Below are positions 17,976 to 26,643 of a stretch of 64,000 nt of DNA, piece after piece. The position numbers and the translations under genes are program-made. Every line of letters begins with the position of its first letter. Within the stretch, counting starts at the first letter, position 1. Location of the stretch: assembly GCF_009649745.1 (NCBI RefSeq), contig NZ_WJNG01000005.1:62001-126000 (forward strand). Reading direction: 5' to 3'. Under the pieces are notes generated by a model that was not told where the DNA came from, did not search any database, and saw only the letters and a list, made by a program, of their open reading frames with translations. The DNA is from Aquibacillus halophilus. Lineage in GTDB: Bacteria > Bacillota > Bacilli > Bacillales > Amphibacillaceae.

Positions 17976-18860
17976 ATGGGGGTTTACTATTTTCGGAGTG
18001 ATTATGTTTTTGAGGAAGATAAATGGATAAGTAAAAGTATTCAGGTTGAAAATGAAAGAATTGTAATTACACAAATAAATAAACAACGAACTATAGAAAT
18101 GAACGTTGATAAATTCTGGATTGGTCCTGGTAAAGTGTATATAGATTATGAAGAGCCTTTATATGACCGGAAATTTGTTGACAATACGGTAAATAAATAT
18201 ATATATAGAGGGTGTACACTGCTAATCTGTCAATTGCCAATAAGGAGTTATATACATTTCAAAAGGAAATTTGAACAGTTTAGAGAACACCTTTCCTCTC
18301 TCCCGATTGACTACATGATTGTACCTCGAATTCCTACACATTTATTGCAGCCTGATATAATTAAATTCTTTGGTACAAAAAAAATGCCATTTGTTTTAAT
18401 AGACACCAATAGTAAACACGAGTTATTAAAAGTTAAATGGGAATGGCTTGAGTCGGCGCAATACTTTTCTGGTATTCCGTTTGTTCTTCACAAAGACGGA
18501 TCAAAGAATAAACGTAAAGAACTAACATCCACATGGTCTTCCATTTGTAAAAAGTATCGGATTAATACAATAGAAGAGAACATCTCTGAATATCCTCTTT
18601 CAAAAGAAACACTTCGACAAACAGGAATTTCCCCATTCAAAGGCGAATTTTTACATCAAAGTAGTGCCGACTACAACTTATTTGAGATGGATGAAATCCC
18701 ATCCGTTGATGAACGACCAAAATTCAGATATCATAAAGCTATCCCAGTGGTTACTGTTTCTAAGGGAGAAGTGATTAAATACAATCACTTAATACATCCA
18801 GAAAAAGCTAAAGGTGAACTAAAACAGGTGTCTATACCCAATCACTTTATTTCAACTTAA
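17976..18860 (+). CDS. Protein of unknown function between aroA and ypiA
   Basis: I do not recognise this 294-residue protein. It has no signal peptide or membrane span. The first 80 residues are beta-rich (DYVFEEDKWISKSIQVENER, KFWIGPGKVYIDYEEP). The middle has LLICQLPIRSYIHFKRKFE and PIDYMIVPRIPTHLLQPDII, then PFVLIDTNSKHELLKVKWEW. That pattern of strands followed by Pro, Arg and His residues loosely recalls amidohydrolase-type barrels without their metal motif; this is speculation. AAGGAGAGG precedes the ATG. It sits in line between aroA and ypiA, probably cotranscribed with them. B. subtilis has no gene at this position. Confidence 0.75.
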   Translation: MGVYYFRSDYVFEEDKWISKSIQVENERIVITQINKQRTIEMNVDKFWIGPGKVYIDYEEPLYDRKFVDNTVNKYIYRGCTLLICQLPIRSYIHFKRKFEQFREHLSSLPIDYMIVPRIPTHLLQPDIIKFFGTKKMPFVLIDTNSKHELLKVKWEWLESAQYFSGIPFVLHKDGSKNKRKELTSTWSSICKKYRINTIEENISEYPLSKETLRQTGISPFKGEFLHQSSADYNLFEMDEIPSVDERPKFRYHKAIPVVTVSKGEVIKYNHLIHPEKAKGELKQVSIPNHFIST

Positions 18861-18925
18861 AAGGGTTATTTAGACAAGTGTATAGTGCTTATAAGTAAGT
18901 TAGATTTGGAAGGACGGATAATAAC

Positions 18926-20191
18926 ATGGAAGAAATACATGAGGCAATAACACTAATGGAACAGAATAAAACAGAGGACGCAATAAAAAAATTAGAACAA
19001 TTTTTACCTCGTGCAGACGAAGAAGAGAAGTTTACCGTTGCAGAGCTTTATATGCAATGGGGTATGCTCGAAGAAGCCAAGTTTATTTTATTAGAGCTTT
19101 CTGAGCAGTATCCGAATGAGTCTGAGCTTAAAGTAATGCTCGCTGATATTCATATTGATTTACAAGAGGATGATGAGGCGATCACTATTTTAAATCGATT
19201 AACATCCGACGATGAAGAGTATATAGGGGCTTTAATACAACTTGCTGATTTATATCAGACGCAGGGATTGTTTGAGGTTGCTGAACAGAAGCTGTTGGAG
19301 GCTAAGACTGCTGATCCATTAGAACCTCTAATTGATTTTGCTTTAGCAGAATTGTCTTTCTCTAATGGTGAATACATTAAATCGATACCATACTATGAAA
19401 AAGCTTATCATGTTCAAGAAGTAATTGCAGACATTGAAATTGGAGTAAGACTTGCTGAAGCGTATGCATCGACTGGGGAGTTTGAAAAAGCATTTGAGTT
19501 TTTCCAAGCTAGTCAAAATGAAGATCCAGATAGTCTTTTCCGTTACGGATTTATTGCATATCGTTCAGATCGGTTAGATATATCAATTAAAGTTTGGGAA
19601 CAGTTAATCGAAAAAGACCCTAACTACCAGTCAGTATATTTATATTTAGCCCAATCATATGAACTCGAAGGTATGGTTGAAGAGGCCTTTGAAACAGCGA
19701 AAAAGGGATTGAAAGTTGATGAGTTTAATAAAGAGTTATTTCATTTAGCAGGCGTATTAGCTCGTAAACTTGGACATAGGGAAGACAGTTATCAATTAGT
19801 ACGGGAAGCCGTTGCGATTGATCCGGGATTTAAAGAAGCTGTTTTATTTTTAATTGAAAATTATAAGGAAGAACACAATCTGGATGCAATTATTGAGTTA
19901 CTAACACACTTAATCGATTTAGGGGAAGAGGATGCTAACTATAATTGGGAACTTGCAAAGGCTTATAATGAAATAGAATCATATGATGATGCATTAAACC
20001 ATTATAAAGATGCATACAATAACTTTAAAGATGATACTGATTTTCTAAAAGAATATGGATATTTCCTAATTGAAGAAGGGAGGATAGATGAAGCTAAGGC
20101 TACCTTTTCAAGATACCTAACAATTGAACCAACTGATAATGAAGTTGCTGAATATGTAAGTCGTTTAAAACAAAATGAAGATAGCTTGTGA
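18926..20191 (+). CDS. ypiA: TPR-repeat protein YpiA
   Basis: The 421-residue acidic protein is made of tandem tetratricopeptide-like helix pairs throughout, with typical spacing in ALIQLADLYQTQGLFEVAEQK, YLYLAQSYELEGMVEEAFE and LAKAYNEIESYDDALNHYK. It has no signal peptide. Order and size match B. subtilis YpiA, upstream of ypiB. TPR arrays serve as protein-docking scaffolds; the partner is not shown by the sequence. ypiB follows after 35 bases. Confidence 0.88.
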   Translation: MEEIHEAITLMEQNKTEDAIKKLEQFLPRADEEEKFTVAELYMQWGMLEEAKFILLELSEQYPNESELKVMLADIHIDLQEDDEAITILNRLTSDDEEYIGALIQLADLYQTQGLFEVAEQKLLEAKTADPLEPLIDFALAELSFSNGEYIKSIPYYEKAYHVQEVIADIEIGVRLAEAYASTGEFEKAFEFFQASQNEDPDSLFRYGFIAYRSDRLDISIKVWEQLIEKDPNYQSVYLYLAQSYELEGMVEEAFETAKKGLKVDEFNKELFHLAGVLARKLGHREDSYQLVREAVAIDPGFKEAVLFLIENYKEEHNLDAIIELLTHLIDLGEEDANYNWELAKAYNEIESYDDALNHYKDAYNNFKDDTDFLKEYGYFLIEEGRIDEAKATFSRYLTIEPTDNEVAEYVSRLKQNEDSL

Positions 20192-20226
20192 ATATAAGTC
20201 TCTTTTAACTAGGAGGGGACAGAAAT

Positions 20227-20808
20227 TTGAATACTTCTGTTTCAATTAAAGAAAAGAAAGAGTTTATTCGTTGGTTTTTAAGTAATTATCAGTTAAAAAG
20301 AAGAGAAAGCGTTTGGATATTAAACTACTTAATAAATCACGATTCATTGTTAAAGAATGTTCATTTTATTAGAGAAGCACGTTATTGTCCGAGAGGAATC
20401 GTAATCTCAACTCACTGCTCAAAGGATGTTCCTTTCCGTTTTTATAAAAATCATATTGTTACAACAGATGCAGAAAAGTCCTTTCATGATATTAGACTTA
20501 ATCGAAATGATGCCATTTATATCCAGTTAAGCTTTAAAAATGCAAATCAATGCCCTTCCTATGTGGCGGTATTGGAAGAAAACCCCTTTCTGCCAGATGA
20601 CTATTTCATTACTGAGAAAGATCAAAAGCTAGCGAAAGAATTATTAGATACATCCATATTTGATTACCAAAGAGTTATCCTCCAATTAAAGATTGACAAT
20701 GCTCTAGACAATCGAGATGAGAATGAATTTAAAAAATATTCTGAACAGCTGTATGATCTTGAACAAAAATTTAATAAAACTACTCATTTGCCTAAAATAG
20801 AAAAATAA
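20227..20808 (+). CDS. ypiB: YpiB (UPF0302, ReoY-type) with IDEAL domain
   Basis: The 193-residue protein has an N-terminal UPF0302 domain (about 1-125: [20 protein letters not shown]) and a C-terminal IDEAL segment, [13 protein letters not shown], near 160-175. The Listeria homologue ReoY influences ClpCP-dependent turnover of MurA, linking this family to control of peptidoglycan precursor synthesis; that role is inferred here. The start is TTG at 20227 behind a strong AGGAGGGG. It is the second gene of the ypiA-ypiB unit and is followed by a terminator. Confidence 0.88.
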   Translation: MNTSVSIKEKKEFIRWFLSNYQLKRRESVWILNYLINHDSLLKNVHFIREARYCPRGIVISTHCSKDVPFRFYKNHIVTTDAEKSFHDIRLNRNDAIYIQLSFKNANQCPSYVAVLEENPFLPDDYFITEKDQKLAKELLDTSIFDYQRVILQLKIDNALDNRDENEFKKYSEQLYDLEQKFNKTTHLPKIEK

Positions 20809-20821
20809 TCAATAAAAAAAG

Positions 20822-20858
20822 AAACGAATTTCTCATTTATGAGTGAAATTCGTTTTTT
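20822..20858 (+). terminator. Rho-independent terminator after ypiB
   Basis: AAACGAATTTC pairs with GAAATTCGTTT, with a second internal pairing CTCAT/ATGAG, followed by TTTT. Confidence 0.85.
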
Positions 20859-20912
20859 CTTGTGATAAATTTAATAAATAGATAAATAATAGAATAAGGT
20901 GGAGTTGAAACA

Positions 20913-21371
20913 ATGAGATGGCAAGAAGAAGATATAGACCTGTACATAGGTGCTAAAGAGTACGTAGACACGCTTTTGATACCTTTGATGCCACTATCTA
21001 TGGATGATAAATTTGATATTAATAAATTAACAGTTCAGGGTGAGTTACTAACTATCTTTGCTAATGAAATTGAAAAACAGTTTAAGGGAAGAATTTTTTT
21101 GATGCCTACTTATAACTATATGTTCAATGAAGAAAGTAGTCTTGAGTTAACTCGATTGAATAATTGGGTTGATAAAATAGAAGCAAATCCTTTTAAACAC
21201 ATATTTTTATTAACCCTAGATCACCAGTGGAAAAAACATGAAAGAGATTTAGCCGGAAATTTGTTATGGTTTCCAGCAATTCAATCAGGAAATGTTTCGT
21301 CTAAAGAAAGCCAAGTAATTATAAAAGATCAAATTAATCAGCTAAGTGAATTAATTAGGTCCTATTGGTAG
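20913..21371 (+). CDS. ypiF: DUF2487 protein YpiF
   Basis: The 152-residue soluble protein begins MRWQEEDIDLYIGAKEYVD and has FKGRIFLMPTYNY and FKHIFLLTLDHQWK, as in B. subtilis YpiF (DUF2487), encoded just before qcrA. Function is unknown. It is separated from ypiB by a terminator, and a separate sigma-A promoter lies between it and qcrA. Confidence 0.85.
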   Translation: MRWQEEDIDLYIGAKEYVDTLLIPLMPLSMDDKFDINKLTVQGELLTIFANEIEKQFKGRIFLMPTYNYMFNEESSLELTRLNNWVDKIEANPFKHIFLLTLDHQWKKHERDLAGNLLWFPAIQSGNVSSKESQVIIKDQINQLSELIRSYW

Positions 21372-21403
21372 ACAAAATAGTCTGTTTTGTAGAGATAATT
21401 TAT

Positions 21404-21431
21404 TGACCGGATTAATACTTTGCGCTATCAT
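21404..21431 (+). promoter_or_regulatory. Sigma-A promoter of qcrABC
   Basis: TTGACC, 16 bases and TATCAT lie about 70 bases upstream of qcrA. Five of six -35 and four to five of six -10 bases match the consensus. Confidence 0.55.
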
Positions 21432-21501
21432 GGTAATGTCCTAGTAAACTGTGAGAAAAAAATACCATGAAGGTTGTATAAAGCACAGAGGGGGGTAAAA
21501 G

Positions 21502-22014
21502 ATGAGTGAAAAGAAGCAACAAGTATCGCGCCGCCAATTTTTAAATTACACACTTACGGGTGTTGGTGGATTTATGGCAGCTGGAATGCTTGCACCAATG
21601 GTTAGATTTGCAATTGACCCAGTTCTACAACCGGCCGCACAAGGAAACTACCAAGCCGTTGCCCAGTTGGACGAGATTACAAATGAACCTCAACGATTTG
21701 ATTGGACGATGGATCAAGTTGATGGATGGTATGAATCTACAGTAACAAAAAGTGCATGGGTGTATAGAAATGATAATGATGAAATTATAGCTCTTTCTCC
21801 TGTATGTAAGCATCTTGGATGTTTTGTTTCTTGGGCAGGAAGTGAAGACTATCCTGATCAATTTTTTTGTCCATGTCACGATGGACGTTATTTCAAAGAT
21901 GGTGAAAACGTACCAGGTACACCACCAGCTGCGCCTTTAGATGAATATGAATTTAAAACTGAAGAAGGAACTTTGTACCTTGGAAAAGCTAAGCCGAAAG
22001 GAGGCGTAATTTAA
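21502..22014 (+). CDS. qcrA: Menaquinol-cytochrome c reductase Rieske iron-sulfur subunit
   Basis: QcrA carries the 2Fe-2S cluster of the menaquinol:cytochrome c oxidoreductase. The 170-residue protein starts with a twin-arginine-type signal anchor (SRRQFLNYTLTGVGGF). Cluster ligands are in CKHLGC (about residues 102-107) and CPCHDG (about 124-129). AGGGGGGT precedes the ATG. The stop overlaps the qcrB start, so translation is coupled. Confidence 0.96.
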   Translation: MSEKKQQVSRRQFLNYTLTGVGGFMAAGMLAPMVRFAIDPVLQPAAQGNYQAVAQLDEITNEPQRFDWTMDQVDGWYESTVTKSAWVYRNDNDEIIALSPVCKHLGCFVSWAGSEDYPDQFFCPCHDGRYFKDGENVPGTPPAAPLDEYEFKTEEGTLYLGKAKPKGGVI

Positions 22015-22688
22015 TGCTACAAAAAATTTATGATTGGGTAGACGAGCGTGTTGATATTACGCCTTTGTGGCGAGATATTGCGGACCATGAAGTACCAGAG
22101 CACGTTAATCCAGCGCATAATTTCTCAGCATTTGTATATTGTTTCGGAGGCTTAACATTCTTCGTCACTGTTATCCAAATCTTATCAGGAATGTTTTTGA
22201 CCATGTATTATGTTCCTGATATTGAGAATGCATGGAGATCTGTTTATTATTTACAAACACAAGTCGCTCATGGACAAATTGTTCGTGGTATGCACCACTG
22301 GGGTGCGAGTGTAGTAATTGTAATGTTGTTTTTACATACATTGCGTGTCTTTTTTCAAGGAGCGTACAAAAAACCACGTGAACTTAATTGGATCGTTGGT
22401 GTGTTAATCTTCTTTATTATGCTTGGATTAGGATTAACAGGATACTTGCTTCCTTGGGATAACAAGGCGTATTTTGCTACAGTTGTTACACTTGAGATAG
22501 CAGAAGGCATTCCATATATTGGAGAGATGACTAAAACATTACTTGCCGGTCACCCTGAAATTGTAGGGGCTCAAACATTAACAAGATTCTTCGCTATTCA
22601 TGTGTTTTTCTTACCTGCAGCGTTGTTCGCTTTAATGGCGGTTCACTTTATTCTGATACGTAAACAGGGTATTTCAGGACCGATGTAA
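22014..22688 (+). CDS. qcrB: Menaquinol-cytochrome c reductase cytochrome b subunit
   Basis: The 224-residue protein is the four-helix, b6-like half of cytochrome b. Two pairs of heme-ligating histidines are visible, in GQIVRGMHHWGAS and MLFLHTLRVF, with the partners in FAIHVFFLP and LMAVHFILIRKQG. The quinone-site segment GYLLPWDNKAYFATVV follows the second helix. It sits between qcrA and qcrC in the standard order and takes electrons from menaquinol made by the hepS/menG/hepT pathway. Confidence 0.97.
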   Translation: MLQKIYDWVDERVDITPLWRDIADHEVPEHVNPAHNFSAFVYCFGGLTFFVTVIQILSGMFLTMYYVPDIENAWRSVYYLQTQVAHGQIVRGMHHWGASVVIVMLFLHTLRVFFQGAYKKPRELNWIVGVLIFFIMLGLGLTGYLLPWDNKAYFATVVTLEIAEGIPYIGEMTKTLLAGHPEIVGAQTLTRFFAIHVFFLPAALFALMAVHFILIRKQGISGPM

Positions 22689-22797
22689 GTTTAGGTTTTA
22701 TACTTTAGGTTTACGGAAAACAGTATAAAATTAACTTTGACTAAAACTATTAAAGGTCGAGGCGAATGCCGAGTATTTCTAATAAGGAGGGAAAGCA

Positions 22798-23583
22798 GTG
22801 AAAAAGGGTAAAGGGATGAAGTTTGTTGGCGATTCCCGTATAACTGCCGAAAAAGTAAGATTTATACCTAAAGACTACTCAGAATACCCTGGAAAAACGG
22901 AAGCTTTCTGGCCGAACTTTCTTTTAAAAGAATGGTTAGCCGGTTCTGTATTCCTTGTTGGATTTTTATGTCTAGTCTTAGCACATCCTGCTCCACTTGA
23001 GGGACCAGCGGATCCAACGGATGCTGCATATTTACCATTACCAGACTGGTATTTCTTATTTTTATATCAACTTTTAAAATATAAATTTGCAAGTGCGCAA
23101 TACTTTGTTATCGGTGCACTAGTTATGCCTGGTCTTGCTTTTGGTGGTCTTATGCTAGCTCCTTTTCTTGATAAAGGTAAAGGAAGAAGACCAAACAAAC
23201 GACCAATTTCTGTTAGTTTAATGCTACTCGGTATTATAGCTGTATTTTGGTTAACTTGGGAAGCAGCATCTCATGTAGATTGGGAAGCAAAAGCAGAAGA
23301 GAATAGGCCAATACCGCCAGGTTCAACAGTCGAAATTGATACTGAGGACCCAGGTTATGCCGTTTATGAAAATAACTGTTTATCTTGTCATGGTGGTCAG
23401 CTTGAAGGTGTTGCCGGACCAGCATTGATAGGAATGGAGTACAGTGTTGAAGAGATAAAACAAATTGCTGTAGAAGGTATCGGTGATATGCCTCCTGGTC
23501 AATTTAATGGAACTGAAGAAGAGTTACAACAACTTGCTGAGTTTATTGTTGCTACTAATGAACAAGCGGCTGAAGATCATTAA
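22798..23583 (+). CDS. qcrC: Menaquinol-cytochrome c reductase cytochrome b/c subunit
   Basis: QcrC is the Bacillus-type fusion of subunit IV (three helices) with a C-terminal cytochrome c. The 261-residue protein has the PLPDWYFLFLYQLLK helix typical of subunit IV near residues 79-95. The heme c site CLSCH is at 194-198 and the Met ligand lies in GDMPPGQF. The start is GTG with GGAGGGAAAG ahead. A 109-base gap after qcrB contains no separate promoter that I can see. Confidence 0.96.
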   Translation: MKKGKGMKFVGDSRITAEKVRFIPKDYSEYPGKTEAFWPNFLLKEWLAGSVFLVGFLCLVLAHPAPLEGPADPTDAAYLPLPDWYFLFLYQLLKYKFASAQYFVIGALVMPGLAFGGLMLAPFLDKGKGRRPNKRPISVSLMLLGIIAVFWLTWEAASHVDWEAKAEENRPIPPGSTVEIDTEDPGYAVYENNCLSCHGGQLEGVAGPALIGMEYSVEEIKQIAVEGIGDMPPGQFNGTEEELQQLAEFIVATNEQAAEDH

Positions 23584-23591
23584 AATTAATT

Positions 23592-23628
23592 TTAACCCTC
23601 GTCGAATTATTGACGGGGGTTAATTTTA
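23592..23628 (+). terminator. Rho-independent terminator after qcrC
   Basis: TTAACCCTCGTC pairs with GACGGGGGTTAA (one T-G pair) around GAATTATT, followed by TTTTACATTTTATT. The T tract is interrupted. Confidence 0.75.
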
Positions 23629-23724
23629 CATTTTATTATGTCTTTAGCTAGTTTTTATTAGTTGATTTTTATACAGCATTTCCATATATACTTTATGTAT
23701 ATGTGACTAGAGAGGATGATAAAA

Positions 23725-24306
23725 ATGATTAAACAAATGTTACTTAATCGCACATTTTTAATGCTATTATTGATAATTAATATATTTGGAACTATATACG
23801 GGTATATATGGTATGAAGGACAATTAACTATAACTCCTGCTAAATTTTTAATCTTTGTTCCGGATAGTCCTACGGCTAGTTTATTTTTCGTTATATTTTT
23901 ATTATTTTTTTTAAAAGGAAAAAACGTTCCTTATATTGAAGCATTAGCTATTATTACACTATTTAAATATGGGATATGGGCTGTTGGGATGAACATATTA
24001 ACATTAATTGTGAGTGGCCATTTATCCTGGGCCGGCTATATGTTAATTGCTTCTCACGGTGCTATGGCAATTCAAGGTTTACTATATTCACCATTTTATA
24101 AAATTAAGATGAGACACCTTATTGTTGCAGCTATATGGACGCTACATAACGATTTTATTGATTATGTCTTCGGTATGATGCCTAGGTATTCTACTTTATC
24201 TGATTATATGAACCAAATTGGTTATTTTACTTTTTGGCTTAGTATTGTTTCGATAGGCGTAGCCTATTTTTTGTCAGTAAAAAAGAATACTCCTACTCTT
24301 AAATAA
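23725..24306 (+). CDS. ypjA: DUF1405 membrane protein YpjA
   Basis: The protein of about 193 residues is an integral membrane protein with five to six hydrophobic segments, including LMLLLIINIFGTIYGYIWY and SLFFVIFLLFFLK. Position after qcrC and before ypjB matches B. subtilis YpjA (DUF1405), whose function is unknown. ATG 23725 is preferred to the in-frame ATG 23716 because AGAGAGG lies immediately before the latter. Conserved motifs include HLSWAGYMLIASHGAMAIQG and HNDFIDY. Confidence 0.82.
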   Translation: MIKQMLLNRTFLMLLLIINIFGTIYGYIWYEGQLTITPAKFLIFVPDSPTASLFFVIFLLFFLKGKNVPYIEALAIITLFKYGIWAVGMNILTLIVSGHLSWAGYMLIASHGAMAIQGLLYSPFYKIKMRHLIVAAIWTLHNDFIDYVFGMMPRYSTLSDYMNQIGYFTFWLSIVSIGVAYFLSVKKNTPTLK

Positions 24307-24382
24307 CATGAAAAAATGATGGTCTAAACTTGTCTCCTCTATCATACATTGACAAAGAGAATGTACGTGAGAGGAGATCTCT

Positions 24383-25153
24383 ATGAATATAAAGAAAAAA
24401 CTATTACTAATAGTTGTCCTAATAGGAGTATGCCTTGGTATAGGGAATCATCTTTCCTTAAAAACAATACTAGCTCACCATACAGATTTAAGTGAGACAC
24501 TTTTCCAGTACGAAAGGTATATTGCAGAGGAAAGATTTGATAAGGCAAGCTTGCTGTTATCTGAACATAAAGAAGAGATATCAGAGCTTATTGTAAACGA
24601 AGTACCAGAGGACTTACAAAATGATTTCTTCTCGTTACTGGATGAGAATTTATCAGCCGCAAGTGATGAATCAATTGACAAACAAACAAAACAAAATCAC
24701 GCATTGTCCTTACTATTAGCGATTGACTCAATTAATAATGAAAATTCGCTTATTGTAAAGAAATGGAAGTCAACCTTAGAGGATTCAATAAGTACAATCC
24801 TTGAAGGTGAAAATGTGACAGACGAGCAAATTAGGCAAATAACTACTAACTGGGACATTATGAAACTATCCATGGCGTCAATATTAACTGACGAAGAATA
24901 TACCCAGTTGGATAAAACATATAGCAATTTAGCAAAAGTTCCTACAGAATCAAATAAATCTGAACAACTCGAAGTAACCTTCAGTCAGATGAACGAAACA
25001 GTGATCAGTGATGTGGACAATGAAGAGGATGGATTAACATTTACTTGGATGATTTTAATTGTAGGCGGTTTTATAACCCTTACATTATCTTATGTTGGTT
25101 GGCAAAAATATAAAGGCGAGAAGAAAAAACGTCAGAAACAAACCTTAAATTAA
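24383..25153 (+). CDS. ypjB: Sporulation protein YpjB
   Basis: The 256-residue protein has an N-terminal signal or anchor helix (residues 6-25), a long helical extracytoplasmic region, and a C-terminal transmembrane helix (about 218-238, TWMILIVGGFITLTLSYVGW) followed by a basic KGEKKKRQKQ tail. This layout and position match YpjB, a family found in spore formers. Upstream, GTCTAAA and CATACATT with about 15 bases between them loosely fit a sigma-E promoter (24323-24347). GAGAGGAG is the ribosome binding site. Confidence 0.8.
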   Translation: MNIKKKLLLIVVLIGVCLGIGNHLSLKTILAHHTDLSETLFQYERYIAEERFDKASLLLSEHKEEISELIVNEVPEDLQNDFFSLLDENLSAASDESIDKQTKQNHALSLLLAIDSINNENSLIVKKWKSTLEDSISTILEGENVTDEQIRQITTNWDIMKLSMASILTDEEYTQLDKTYSNLAKVPTESNKSEQLEVTFSQMNETVISDVDNEEDGLTFTWMILIVGGFITLTLSYVGWQKYKGEKKKRQKQTLN

Positions 25154-25158
25154 TTTTG

Positions 25159-25187
25159 TTGACTATTTGCTTATCTTTGACTAAAAT
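25159..25187 (+). promoter_or_regulatory. Sigma-A promoter of the yugP-like gene
   Basis: TTGACT, 17 bases and TAAAAT lie 45 bases before the ATG. Five of six bases match at each box. Confidence 0.55.
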
Positions 25188-25231
25188 TGACCTATATTAG
25201 AAGAGATAAATAACAATGGAGGAATGCATAG

Positions 25232-25918
25232 ATGTTCTCATCATTAGGTGGTTATCTTATTTACATCGCGCTTTTATTAATTGTACCATTATGGGCGCAA
25301 TCAAGAGTAAAAAAGACCTACAAAAAGTATTCAAAAGTTGCCACTTCTTCATTTATGACAGGTTCACAGGTTGCTCGTAAAATATTGGACGACAATGGAT
25401 TATTTAATGTAACTATAGAAGAAACAAAAGGAAAATTATCCGATCACTATGATCCAAGAAAAAAAGTGGTCCGTTTATCAAGTGATAATTATCATGGACA
25501 CTCAATGGCATCTTCCGCTATTTCAGCACATGAAGTAGGTCATGCTATTCAAGATGCAGAGGCATATGCGTTTCTTCGTTTTAGACATTCGCTAGTGCCA
25601 ATGGCAAACCTTGGCTCTAATATGTCCTTTATTTTAATTCTAGCTGGTATTTTTATGGATATGATGAACCTAATCTTAGCAGGTATTGTATTTATGTCCT
25701 TTGCAGTTTTGTTCCAGTTAGTGACATTACCTGTTGAGTTTAATGCTTCAAATCGAGCAATGGGACAACTCGTGTCTAGTGGAATTATTCGAAACAACGA
25801 AGAGAGACAAACGAAAAAAGTTTTGAATGCTGCAGCTCTTACTTATGTGGCAGCTGCTTTAGTAGCACTTGCAGAACTGATTAGATTTATTCTAATGTTC
25901 GTTGTATCTGATGATTAA
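25232..25918 (+). CDS. Zinc metallopeptidase, YugP family
   Basis: The 228-residue membrane protein has the zinc motif HEVGH at residues 100-104, followed by AIQDAEAYAFLRFR. Hydrophobic segments at the N-terminus, in the middle (about 125-170) and at the C-terminus make it a membrane-embedded protease like B. subtilis YugP (DUF2227-type/M48-like). Substrates are not known. TGGAGGAAT precedes ATG. It has its own promoter and a perfect terminator. Confidence 0.9.
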   Translation: MFSSLGGYLIYIALLLIVPLWAQSRVKKTYKKYSKVATSSFMTGSQVARKILDDNGLFNVTIEETKGKLSDHYDPRKKVVRLSSDNYHGHSMASSAISAHEVGHAIQDAEAYAFLRFRHSLVPMANLGSNMSFILILAGIFMDMMNLILAGIVFMSFAVLFQLVTLPVEFNASNRAMGQLVSSGIIRNNEERQTKKVLNAAALTYVAAALVALAELIRFILMFVVSDD

Positions 25919-25946
25919 ATAAGTGGTTATTCTATTAGCATAATTT

Positions 25947-25978
25947 AGCAGGTGACGATATCGTCACCTGCTTTTTTT
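25947..25978 (+). terminator. Rho-independent terminator after the yugP-like gene
   Basis: AGCAGGTGACG-ATAT-CGTCACCTGCT is a fully palindromic hairpin, followed by TTTTTTT. Confidence 0.9.
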
Positions 25979-26106
25979 CATGCAATCAAGTAATAAAATA
26001 CATATAAATAATAATGGTATTATTTAAATAGCACTATTCGACATAAATTTCATAAAATTCAAGAATAATGCAAATAATTAGTATCAAAGAGACCGGGGGA
26101 ATGCTC

Positions 26107-26614
26107 ATGTTGGATTTTTTAAACATCAAAAACATGTCGGACGAAGAGATTTTAAAGGCAATTGTTTTTGTTGCTCCATTTTTTCAACAAATAGCCAAAG
26201 AAGATTTTATGATTGACGTTTGTACCTATTAAGTCAGGGGACCCTCTTTCAAAGGATGATCAAGTAAAACAAGGAGCGCTCAATGGCAGAACAATGGCGG
26301 GAAGACCTCCATTTAGTGTCTATGGAATCCACTTTTATGGCAAAGCAATGCCCATTCATAACGGAAACGGTAATATTATTGGCGCTTTGGGCATTGGCTA
26401 CAATATTGAGGATATTGTTGCTATCGAGGAAACAATTAAACAACTTGAGGCTGTTTCAAATGAACTTAACGGCTACACTGAGGAAATAGAAAAGTCAGCA
26501 GAATTGCTAAGTAACAACAACGAAGAATTATTAAAAAAATCCTCTCTTAGGAAAATGGAACCTAATAATAATAGAGATCAAACTTTAGTATTGTTTGATC
26601 TCTTTTTAAAATAA
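26107..26614 (+). pseudogene. Decayed methyl-accepting chemotaxis-like sensor
   Basis: A good start, ATG 26107 behind GGGGGAATG, gives MLDFLNIKNMSDEEILKAIV and stops at 26230 after 41 residues. The coding signal continues in another frame from about 26213: VPIKSGDPLSKDDQVKQGAL, RPPFSVYGIHFYGKAMPIHN, then GNIIGALGIGYNIEDIVAIEE and a coiled helix EIEKSAELLSNNNEELLKKS. This resembles a one-domain cytosolic sensor followed by the beginning of a receptor signalling helix. The break loses part of the sensor, and the receptor signalling domain is missing, the frame running straight into a terminator. I read this as a gene shortened by an internal deletion and a 3' deletion. It is unlikely to be functional. 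Confidence 0.65.
26573..26609 (+). terminator. Rho-independent terminator
   Basis: AGAGATCAAAC and GTTTGATCTCT form eleven perfect pairs around TTTAGTATT, followed by TTTTT. It overlaps the end of the decayed sensor frame, which suggests the original 3' end was deleted up to this hairpin. Confidence 0.85.
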
Positions 26615-26643
26615 CGCTATTTGTTTTACGTTATGAGTTAATC

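Noticed and set aside
26213-26614. Treating the 133-codon frame as an intact gene
   Set aside because: It begins in mid-domain without a ribosome binding site, and the natural start and first 35 codons lie upstream in another frame.
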